In this document: in pieces, positions 17,808 to 25,015 of the stretch
How the letters are laid out: every line of letters starts with the position of its first letter
How positions within the stretch are numbered: the stretch's first letter is position 1
Source: Mesoflavibacter sp.
Lineage (GTDB): Bacteria; Pseudomonadota; Alphaproteobacteria; UBA8366; Aestuariispiraceae
Length of the DNA stretch: 64,000 bases
Assembly (NCBI GenBank): GCA_017792345.1
Contig: CP051228.1
Span: 744,001-808,000 of the forward strand
Direction of reading: 5' to 3'
Program-made: the position numbers and the translations under genes
Notes under the pieces: generated by a model
Told to the model about the DNA's origin: nothing
Databases searched by the model: none
Seen by the model: the letters and a program-made list of their open reading frames with translations, nothing else

Positions 17808-18645
17808 GGCCGCCGCACAAGGCCGCGTAATCCGGTTCCGTGTCGGGGTCCAGCAGGCCGTGGCGGATGAAGAAATGGATCAGCACGGCCGCGCAGTTGA
17901 ACTTGAAGCGATCCGTATCGCGCACGATCTCCATGACCTGCGCCGCCGGCATCAGGTGAAAGGCCTCGACCTCGCCGTCGTCGGGCACCGGAATGAAGTC
18001 CGCCGGCAATTCCAAATCATAGAGAAACATCTCGTCCGGTTTCAGGCCGTCGGCCGCCTCATGGCGATAGCAGACCGCCCCGACCGGCACGGCGCGGCGG
18101 GCCAGGTCCGGGCCGATCGACGCCTCCTCCGCACATTCCTTCACCAGATTGTCGAACAGCCCCATGCCTTCCGGCTGGCCGCCCGCGATGGTGTTGTCCA
18201 ACTGTCCGGGATAGGTCGGCTTGTCATGGGCGCGTTCGGCGATCCACAGATGCAGCCCGTCCTCGCGGCGGACAAAGCCGTTCACATGGATGCCCCAGGA
18301 CCGGATGCCCAGAAGCGCGCAGGCCGCCCGTTCGATTCCCATCAAGGGCTCCGCCCCGAAACGCGCGGCGACGGCATAACGTTCACCGCGCCAGGCGCGG
18401 ATATGGCCGTCCGCCGCCAACTGCCTCAACGCGCCGTCCAGGGCGGCGGTGGCCGTGTCGTAGTCGTATAGCGTCAGGCTGAGGTCGACCCGCCGTTCCG
18501 CGACCGAAAAGACATCGGGAAAACGCGACAGCAGATCCAGGTTCTCCTCATGAACCCAGCCGATACGGGCGCCGCGCCCATAGAGCGGCTTGTAGCGGGT
18601 CATGTCGGCATTGTTGCAGGCCGCCAGCCTGTCGAGATACGCCAC
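17779..18645 (-). CDS. Nudix hydrolase with DUF4743 N-terminal domain
   Basis: A 288-residue Nudix protein of the group related to eukaryotic thiamine-pyrophosphokinase-associated Nudix proteins. The N-terminal half is DUF4743-like. The Nudix box is GGQPEGMGLFDNLVKECAEE, with the expected glutamates for metal binding. The substrate is not known with certainty for bacterial members. Start choice: a GTG (then AYLDRLAACN) with GGAGAGGA about 10 nt upstream. An in-frame ATG 19 codons further up at 18702 would overlap the ACT gene and has no good ribosome site. The 3' end overlaps gluQ. Confidence 0.85.
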   Translation of the reverse strand: MAYLDRLAACNNADMTRYKPLYGRGARIGWVHEENLDLLSRFPDVFSVAERRVDLSLTLYDYDTATAALDGALRQLAADGHIRAWRGERYAVAARFGAEPLMGIERAACALLGIRSWGIHVNGFVRREDGLHLWIAERAHDKPTYPGQLDNTIAGGQPEGMGLFDNLVKECAEEASIGPDLARRAVPVGAVCYRHEAADGLKPDEMFLYDLELPADFIPVPDDGEVEAFHLMPAAQVMEIVRDTDRFKFNCAAVLIHFFIRHGLLDPDTEPDYAALCGGLNQGTLLGP

Positions 18646-18682
18646 TTTCCGAACGTCCTCTCCCGTACGCGCCGCCGGTCCG

Positions 18683-19009
18683 TCAGGCCGCGCGGCCGGC
18701 ATGTTTATCGCAAACCAGAACGGACCGAACGCCGACCGTCTGGGACAGGACCGCCGCGACGATGTCCCGTCCCTGATCGTCCAGGCCACTGACCTGCATG
18801 TCGATCAGCAGCACCGGATCGGCCCCGTCCTCGCGCAACGCATTGAGCCGGTCGATGACCAGACCACGCTTGGCGACGGGTCCCAGGACCCGGGAAAGCA
18901 TGCCCGGATCGGCATCGGCGGTCACGGAAAAACAGGCGGTTTGAACGGTGGGGAACACGCGGGTCGCCGATTGGGGCACTCGGCCCTCGGCGCGCAGCAT
19001 CGTCAGCAT
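18683..19009 (-). CDS. ACT domain-like small protein
   Basis: A 108-residue protein whose core (SVTADADPGMLSRVLGPVAK, then RGLVIDRLNAL) matches the beta-alpha-beta pattern of a ligand-binding ACT domain, as in the regulatory subunit of acetohydroxyacid synthase. It is a stand-alone domain with no catalytic partner beside it, so it may sense an amino acid. The ATG chosen has AGAGG 6 nt upstream; an ATG 11 codons earlier is possible but lacks a ribosome site. Family assignment is by pattern only. Confidence 0.68.
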   Translation of the reverse strand: MLTMLRAEGRVPQSATRVFPTVQTACFSVTADADPGMLSRVLGPVAKRGLVIDRLNALREDGADPVLLIDMQVSGLDDQGRDIVAAVLSQTVGVRSVLVCDKHAGRAA

Positions 19010-19174
19010 GGGAAGCCTCTTCTCGAATACGGGTAGCGGCAAACGCCCGGCACCCCCAGCCGCGTCAATCGCGGGGGGCCGGGTCCGTAATTCGCCCGAT
19101 CACAATCGGACGCCCGTATGAGAAGAACGTGTTCATATCGCGGTTATACGCCCGACCCGCGCGCCGCGCAACGA

Positions 19175-20110
19175 CTACAGGCTGAACAGCCAGAGGATCG
19201 CCCAGGAGGTGAAAGCCGATCCGACCGTGGCGAGGAAGATCGAGGTCGTGGCCAGCGCCTGAGCGGTCCCATAGCGCTGCGCGAACAGATAGACCATGAC
19301 GCCGCTGGGCTGGGCGGCGGTGATGACGGCGATCTGAACCCAGACCGTATCCAGGTCGAAGACATAGGTGCCGGCCAGATAGACCAGCGCCGGGAAGACC
19401 AGCAGCTTCAGCGACACCTGCGCCAGGGACTGCACCACCCGGCCGGCGACGCCATAGCGCTTCAGCGACGCGCCCAGCACGAAAAGCGCGCAAGGCAGGA
19501 CCGCGCCTTGGAAGGTTTCCGCGATCCGCGCGACGGGCACCGGCAGTTCCAGCCCGGCCAGATTGGCCGTCAGACCGGCGGCAAGGCCGATCAGGATCGG
19601 ATTGCGGATCAGTCCCAGCACGACCTGGGCCGGGACGCCCGCCAGGCTGCCCCCGGCGCTGCGGGCCAGTTCCAGCAAGATCGTCGTGCCGGTGAACAAC
19701 AGCAGCCCATGCACCGACAGGATCAGGAAGAAGGGCAGTGCCGCCGCCTCGCCATAGGCCAAAAGGATCAGCGGCAGGCCCAATAGGACCGTGTTCGAAA
19801 AGGCACTGCCCATCCCCGTCAGGATCGCGCCCATCGCATCGCGCCCGAACACGAAACGGCCCAGCGCCATGCCGATGCCGAAAACCGTGAAAGCCGGCAG
19901 GTAATAGCTGCCGAACAGGTCCCAGGGCATCCGGTCCGGCAGATCGGTGGTCGCGATCGTCCGGAACAGCATGAAGGGAACGGCATAGTTGAAGACGAAG
20001 TTCGAGACGCCGGATTCCGCCGATTCGGCAAACCACCGCATCCGCGCCGCCGCATAACCGATCGCGGCGATGCCGAAAACCGGCAGCAGGATGTTGATGA
20101 CGATATCCAA
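19175..20110 (-). CDS. AEC family (auxin efflux carrier-like) transporter, TTG start
   Basis: A 311-residue membrane protein with about ten transmembrane segments in two similar halves, matching the AEC family of organic acid exporters or malonate/malate permeases. The start is TTG (then DIVINILLPVFG), preceded by AGAGGAAAG about 8 nt upstream. The family consensus begins exactly there and no upstream ATG fits. The frame stays open far upstream only as an antisense image of the acyl-CoA dehydrogenase gene. Substrate unknown. Nearby C2/C4 acid metabolism would suit a dicarboxylate, as inference. Confidence 0.83.
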   Translation of the reverse strand: MDIVINILLPVFGIAAIGYAAARMRWFAESAESGVSNFVFNYAVPFMLFRTIATTDLPDRMPWDLFGSYYLPAFTVFGIGMALGRFVFGRDAMGAILTGMGSAFSNTVLLGLPLILLAYGEAAALPFFLILSVHGLLLFTGTTILLELARSAGGSLAGVPAQVVLGLIRNPILIGLAAGLTANLAGLELPVPVARIAETFQGAVLPCALFVLGASLKRYGVAGRVVQSLAQVSLKLLVFPALVYLAGTYVFDLDTVWVQIAVITAAQPSGVMVYLFAQRYGTAQALATTSIFLATVGSAFTSWAILWLFSL

Positions 20111-20551
20111 AGGACGGCTTTCCTCTAGGGAGTAAGGCTTCTGATACTCTTGGCGATGGGGGCGGGCAAGCCCCAGCCCTTGCGGTCCGGACCGGCGCGT
20201 GCCATCTATCGGTCGTAGGTGCTTGGCCTGACGAAGGAACGATCCGGCATGGCGGACCTCTGGATTTTTGGGCGGAAACCCGCCGCCCTCGTGCGCCACC
20301 GGCATGGCGGTTTCAATGCCACTTTTCCCATGAACGGCGATACGGTTGTGGAACAGGCAGGCCTGACCCTTGCCCGGGACGCCGCGCGGGAAAAGGCGGA
20401 ACGTGCCGAGGCCGACAGACCGCCCCGCGTCGAAGGCCGGGATGCCCAGAACGTCCTGTCCTTTCAGCCGCGCGCCAATCGCGGCGCCCGCAATGCGCAT
20501 AGTCCGCGCCATGGCGGCCGGCCGGCCCCGTTCCGGGACTGATCCCAGGCC
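20111..20551. other. 441-bp gap without a recognised gene
   Basis: Lies between the divergent AEC and methylsuccinyl-CoA dehydrogenase genes and should hold both promoters. A plus-strand ORF from 20249 to 20542 (97 codons, MADLWIFGRKPA) has a weak AAGGA about 12 nt upstream, but I recognise nothing in it and codon usage is not convincing. The minus frame is also open. I see no clear hairpin or repeat. Confidence 0.4.
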
Positions 20552-22195
20552 GTGATTACCCAAGAGACCCGACAGACCGTCCTCGCCGGGCTGGAAGCCC
20601 TCGGCACCGGCGCCATTGAGGCATTGCGCGCCCAATGCACCGACCCGGACAGCGGCAAGACCGATGGCCTGCGGTTCGAACATGCCCAGCACCGGGCGCA
20701 TGGCACCGCCTGGCTGGTCGCCCATATCGCCGGATTGACCGCCTTGGACGCCTGGGCCGCGCGTCTGGAGGCCAGCGACCGGATGGGGCCGGTGGAGGCC
20801 GGCATTCTGCGCGTCGGCTTCGCGGAATATCTGGCGCGCATCCTCTACGGCCTGCCGATGAGCCAGACTGAAATCGCCCGGCCCGCCGCCCTGGGCCTTG
20901 CCGACGCAGCGGCTGAGATCGCCGCGGACCCGGTTGTGCGCGCCTTGATTGAGGATCGGGATCTTCCGGAAATCCGCGCAGCCACGGCTTTCGCCATGGC
21001 CCGGCATGGATTCAGCGATCCGGCGGATGAAGATGACGACATCGCCATGATGCGCGATCAGTACCGGCGCTTCGCCGAGGCGGAAATTGCGCCCCATTGC
21101 CATGGCTGGCATCTGAAGGACGCGCTGATCCCCGACCAGACGGTGGCCAGTGTCGCGGCGCTGGGTACCTTCGCGATCACGATACCCGAAGCCTATGGCG
21201 GGCTGGGCCTGTCGAAGCGCGCCATGGTCGCGGTGACGGAGGAACTATCCGCCTATCACCTGCCGACCGGATCGCTGGCGACGCGCCCTGAAATCGCCGG
21301 CGAGTTGATCGGCCAGTCAGGCACCGAGGAGCAGAAACAGCGCTTCCTGCCCGGCATCGCGTCGGGGGAAATCCTGCCGACGGCCGTGTTCACAGAACCG
21401 GATATCGGCTCCGACCTGGCCCATCTGTCCACCCGCGCCGTCCGCCGGGGGCCGGTCTATCAGGTGTCGGGCGCGAAGACCTGGATCACCCATGGCGGGC
21501 GCAGCGATCTGATGACCTTGCTGGTCCGGACCGAGGCAGGCAGCAAGGATCACCGTGGCGTGTCGATGCTGCTGGCGGAGAAACCGCGCGGGACGGAAAG
21601 CAATCCCTTCCCGGCCGAGGGCATGCGTGGCGGCGAAATCCGCACCCTGGGCTATCGGGGCATGAAGGAATACGACATCGCCTTCGATCGGTTCGAAGTC
21701 CCGGCGGCGAACCTGTTGGGTGGCAACGAGGGCGATGGTTTCCGGCAATTGATGGCGACCTTCGAATCCGCGCGCATCCAGACGGCGGCGCGGGCCGTGG
21801 GCGTGGCGCGCAACGCACTGCGGCTGGCGCTAGACTATGCGACGACGCGCAAACAGTTCGGCAAGCCGCTGATCTCCTTCCCGCGCATTTCCGACAAGAT
21901 CGCGCTGATGGCGGCAGAGACCGAGATCGTCCGGCAATTGACCCGCTTCGCGGCCGTGTCGAAGGATACCGGGCGGCGCTGCGACGTCGAGGCCGGGATG
22001 GCGAAGCTGCTGGCGGCGCGGACCGCCTGGGCAGCCGCCGACGACGCGTTGCAAATTCACGGCGGGATCGGTTATGCCGAAGAGACGGAGATTTCCAGGG
22101 TCCTTGTCGACGCGCGAATACTGAACATATTCGAAGGGACCGGGGAAATTCAGGCTCAGGTTATCGCCCGCGGTCTGTTGAGCCGCCGCAACTGA
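20552..22195 (+). CDS. mcd: (2S)-methylsuccinyl-CoA dehydrogenase (ethylmalonyl-CoA pathway)
   Basis: FAD-dependent oxidation of methylsuccinyl-CoA to mesaconyl-CoA, a step found essentially only in the ethylmalonyl-CoA pathway for acetate assimilation without isocitrate lyase. The 547-residue length is the key: ordinary acyl-CoA dehydrogenases have about 390, while Mcd carries an N-terminal extension of about 150. That extension is present here, including LPMSQTEIARPAALG. The C-terminal part has the acyl-CoA dehydrogenase motifs KTWITHGGRSDLMTLL, ATTRKQFGKP and LQIHGGIGYAEE. Start is GTG with a poor ribosome site; no better in-frame start exists. Followed 10 nt later by an EipB-like gene. 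Confidence 0.86.
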   Translation: MITQETRQTVLAGLEALGTGAIEALRAQCTDPDSGKTDGLRFEHAQHRAHGTAWLVAHIAGLTALDAWAARLEASDRMGPVEAGILRVGFAEYLARILYGLPMSQTEIARPAALGLADAAAEIAADPVVRALIEDRDLPEIRAATAFAMARHGFSDPADEDDDIAMMRDQYRRFAEAEIAPHCHGWHLKDALIPDQTVASVAALGTFAITIPEAYGGLGLSKRAMVAVTEELSAYHLPTGSLATRPEIAGELIGQSGTEEQKQRFLPGIASGEILPTAVFTEPDIGSDLAHLSTRAVRRGPVYQVSGAKTWITHGGRSDLMTLLVRTEAGSKDHRGVSMLLAEKPRGTESNPFPAEGMRGGEIRTLGYRGMKEYDIAFDRFEVPAANLLGGNEGDGFRQLMATFESARIQTAARAVGVARNALRLALDYATTRKQFGKPLISFPRISDKIALMAAETEIVRQLTRFAAVSKDTGRRCDVEAGMAKLLAARTAWAAADDALQIHGGIGYAEETEISRVLVDARILNIFEGTGEIQAQVIARGLLSRRN

Positions 22196-22205
22196 CGGGA
22201 GCATC

Positions 22206-23024
22206 ATGTTTCGCATTCCAGGATCGCCGTTGCTCGTCGCCGCCGCAATTGCCGGAACAGCGCTGTTTTCCAGCCCGTCCGTGGCGGAGGAACCGGTCAC
22301 GCTGGTCCCCTATACCGCGCGCTATTCGCTTCATCTCCTGGAAACGCGGGTCGGGGATATCGCCTCGGTGAATGGCGGGATGGACATCTCCGTCATCCGC
22401 GGATGCGAGGCTTGGACCTCCCAGAACCATCTGACGATGACCGGCGGCGCGGCCGAAAACCCGTCCATTGAGGTCGATGCCGAAAGCATGATCCGCGAAG
22501 ACATCGACGGCCGGTGGATGGAGTTCGAATCTACCGTCCGCGTCGGTGGCGAGCTGACGGAAACGATCCGGGGCCGCGCCGAACTGGATGCGGACGGCCA
22601 GGGCACGGCGACCTTCAAGAAGCCGCGCGAGGTAAGTTTTCCTCTGCCCAAGGGGACGTCCTTTCCGATTTCGGCGACCCGAGAGTCGATCCGGCAAATC
22701 TGGCAGAACGGCGCGAAGCTGGTGACCTATCTGATGTTCGACGGGGAATCGCCCTCGCCCATGCGCGGCACCGATATCCTGGCGGGACAGCCGGAGCCGA
22801 TCCAGGGCGGGATCGACGATCCGGATAACCTGGTTCAGGGCGATCTGCGCCGCGTCGTCACAACCCTGTTCGAATTCGCGGAAACGGATTCCGAGCCTGA
22901 GACGACCTATATCGTCGACATGCTGCCGAACGGTGTCGCCACACGGCTGACCGTCGATATGGGCTTCATGGTCGTCGAATCGCGCCTGATCGACATCACG
23001 GCGGTTCCCGCCCCGAAATGCTGA
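22206..23024 (+). CDS. EipB-like periplasmic envelope integrity protein (DUF1849)
   Basis: A 272-residue secreted protein: signal peptide 1-27 (ending near SVAEE), then the DUF1849 fold, a spiral beta-sheet first described in Brucella EipB, needed for cell-envelope stability. VPYTARYSLHLL is the typical start of the mature domain. Cys67 and the C-terminal residue Cys272 match the positions of the conserved EipB disulfide. It follows mcd by 10 nt on the same strand, possibly co-transcribed, though the functions seem unrelated. Confidence 0.88.
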   Translation: MFRIPGSPLLVAAAIAGTALFSSPSVAEEPVTLVPYTARYSLHLLETRVGDIASVNGGMDISVIRGCEAWTSQNHLTMTGGAAENPSIEVDAESMIREDIDGRWMEFESTVRVGGELTETIRGRAELDADGQGTATFKKPREVSFPLPKGTSFPISATRESIRQIWQNGAKLVTYLMFDGESPSPMRGTDILAGQPEPIQGGIDDPDNLVQGDLRRVVTTLFEFAETDSEPETTYIVDMLPNGVATRLTVDMGFMVVESRLIDITAVPAPKC

Positions 23025-23112
23025 TTCCCCGGCCGGAATGACATCGGGCCACGGCTTGGACTCGCGGGCCGGACGGGCTACAACCATTGCGCCTCAAACG
23101 AAGGGATGAACC

Positions 23113-24489
23113 ATGCAGTGTTTCGTCGCGCGCACCGACGATGCGACGCGCCGCCTCAGCGCCGTCGCCAAGGATGAATTCGACGCCTGGATGAAGGGCC
23201 AACCGGACCGCGTCCGCACCTGGCTGGACGGGCTGGGGTTCAAGGCCAAGGCCGGGTCCGTCACCGCCCTGCCGGACGCAGAAGGCGCGCCGAACGATTT
23301 CCTGCTGATTCTGGAGGCTGCCGACGATATCTGGTCCTGGGGTGCCGCATCGGCCCGGCTGCCGGCCGGGCGCTACACGCTCGATCCCGCCCCGTCGGAC
23401 AAGGACGCGGCCTATCGCGCCTGTCTCGGTTGGGCGCTCGGCAGCTATGTCTTCGACCGGTACAAAAAGCGGGAGGAACCGCCCCGGGAACTGGTCTGGC
23501 CGGACAATGCCGATAGGGGCGCGGTCATGGCCTCCGCCGCCGCGATCTATCTGACCCGCGACCTGGTCAACACGCCGGCATCGGATATGGGACCGGGCGA
23601 ACTGGCATCGGCCGCCAGTGCCCTGGCGCGGGATTTCGGCGGCGCCTGCGAAACCGTCGTCGGCGACGATCTGCTGCGCGAGAATTTCCCGATGATCCAT
23701 GCCGTCGGCCGCGCCTCGTCGCGCCCGCCCCGGCTGATCGATCTGCGCTGGGGCAAACCGGCGCATCCGAAGGTGACCCTGGTCGGCAAGGGCGTATGTT
23801 TCGACACGGGCGGACTGGATCTGAAGCCGTCCAGCGCCATGCTGATGATGAAGAAGGATATGGGCGGCGCGGCGCAGGTCCTGGGTCTAGCGCGGATGAT
23901 TATGGCCAGCAAGCTGCCGGTCAACCTGCGGGTCCTTATCCCTGCGGTGGAGAACAGCGTTTCCGGCGATTCCTTCCGGCCGATGGACATTCTGGCCACG
24001 CGCAAGGGGATCACCGTCGAAGTCGGCAATACCGACGCCGAAGGACGCCTGGTTCTGGGCGACGCCCTGTGCCTGGCCTGTGAAGAGAAGCCGGAACTGC
24101 TGATCGATTTCGCCACGCTGACCGGTGCGGCGCGGGTCGCGCTGGGTACCGACCTGCCCGCGATGTTCTGCAATTCCGATGCCCTGGCCGACGATCTGCA
24201 GGACGGTGCCAGGACGGCACAGGACCCGATGTGGCGGCTGCCGCTGCACAAGCCCTATGCCAGCATGCTGGACAGCAAGATCGCGGATACGAACAACATC
24301 TCCTCCGGCGGCTATGCCGGCGCGATCACCGCCGCCCTGTTCCTGGAGAAATTCGTCGAACCCGGGATCGAATGGGCACATTTCGATCTGATGAGCTGGA
24401 ATGTCGCTACCAAACCCGGCCGGCCCGAAGGTGGAGAGGCGCAAGGCATTCGCGCCGTATTCGAGGCGATTCGCAGGCGATTCGGGTAA
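23113..24489 (+). CDS. Leucyl aminopeptidase family protein (M17)
   Basis: A 458-residue di-zinc aminopeptidase. The M17 signature NTDAEGRLVLGDAL starts at residue 306 and supplies metal ligands and the catalytic Arg. The segment GKGVCFDTGGLDLKPSSAM, near 226-245, gives the metal-bridging Lys and Asp, and MKKDMGGAA follows. The N-terminal domain is divergent, as in the PepB-like subgroup common in alphaproteobacteria. Cytoplasmic peptide turnover is the expected role. Confidence 0.93.
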   Translation: MQCFVARTDDATRRLSAVAKDEFDAWMKGQPDRVRTWLDGLGFKAKAGSVTALPDAEGAPNDFLLILEAADDIWSWGAASARLPAGRYTLDPAPSDKDAAYRACLGWALGSYVFDRYKKREEPPRELVWPDNADRGAVMASAAAIYLTRDLVNTPASDMGPGELASAASALARDFGGACETVVGDDLLRENFPMIHAVGRASSRPPRLIDLRWGKPAHPKVTLVGKGVCFDTGGLDLKPSSAMLMMKKDMGGAAQVLGLARMIMASKLPVNLRVLIPAVENSVSGDSFRPMDILATRKGITVEVGNTDAEGRLVLGDALCLACEEKPELLIDFATLTGAARVALGTDLPAMFCNSDALADDLQDGARTAQDPMWRLPLHKPYASMLDSKIADTNNISSGGYAGAITAALFLEKFVEPGIEWAHFDLMSWNVATKPGRPEGGEAQGIRAVFEAIRRRFG

Positions 24490-24541
24490 ACTTCTGCGCT
24501 GTTCCCCTTGCCTCCCGGCGCGAAGCGGCCCATCTTAAATT

Positions 24542-24580
24542 AATCGTTTCAGAATCGTACCGAATCGCGGTACCGAATCG
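24542..24580. promoter_or_regulatory. AATCG repeats with a tandem 11-bp repeat upstream of the MarR gene
   Basis: AATCG occurs four times, beginning at 24542, 24553, 24563 and 24576. The last two belong to a perfect direct repeat GTACCGAATCG at 24557-24567 and 24570-24580, period 13. An 8-bp palindrome CGGTACCG lies across the junction. The block ends about 30 bp before the GTG start of the MarR-type regulator, a place where self-regulation would act. Function is inferred. Confidence 0.45.
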
Positions 24581-24611
24581 TCACGACAGCAAACCAATTC
24601 GGAGAAGAGCC

Positions 24612-24980
24612 GTGAACGCGACACAAGCCCTGGACATCTGGCGCGGAGCCATCGTCGAGAGCGTGCGACGCGATTCCCCGGACCTGAGCGCCCGTCAGAT
24701 GGCGGTTCTGACCACCGTCTATCTGTGCGCGTCGCCCCATACCGTACGCGGTCTGGCCGAAACGCTGAATGTCGCCAAGCCGGCGGTAACCCGCGCCTTG
24801 GACCGACTGTCCGATCTAGGCCTGGTACGGCGCAAGCCGGATCCCGACGACCGCCGCTCCGTTCTGGTGCAGCGCACGGTCAAGGGTTCGGTCTTCCTGA
24901 GCGAGTTCGGCGAGTTGATCGTGAAGGCCGCCGAGGAAACCGGCGCCGACGAGATCGAAGCCGCAGCCCACGCCGCCTGA
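24612..24980 (+). CDS. MarR family transcriptional regulator
   Basis: A 122-residue winged-helix DNA-binding protein. The recognition region TVRGLAETLNVAKPAVTRAL and the wing with PDPDDRRSVLV are classic MarR features. Start is GTG (then NATQALDIW) with GGAGAAGAG immediately upstream. The long in-frame ORF further upstream is antisense or out-of-phase to the peptidase gene and is ignored. It is shorter than the usual 140-150 residues, mainly in the dimerising end helices. The repeated AATCG block just upstream may be its own operator. No obvious target gene is divergent from it. Confidence 0.87.
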   Translation: MNATQALDIWRGAIVESVRRDSPDLSARQMAVLTTVYLCASPHTVRGLAETLNVAKPAVTRALDRLSDLGLVRRKPDPDDRRSVLVQRTVKGSVFLSEFGELIVKAAEETGADEIEAAAHAA

Positions 24981-25015
24981 CGTCCGGCCAAGCTTCCGCT
25001 AACCCGTATCCAGCT

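Noticed and set aside
20249-20542. 97-codon frame before the methylsuccinyl-CoA dehydrogenase gene
   Set aside because: Unrecognised sequence, weak ribosome site, and the opposite strand is open too; kept only as a note in the gap entry.
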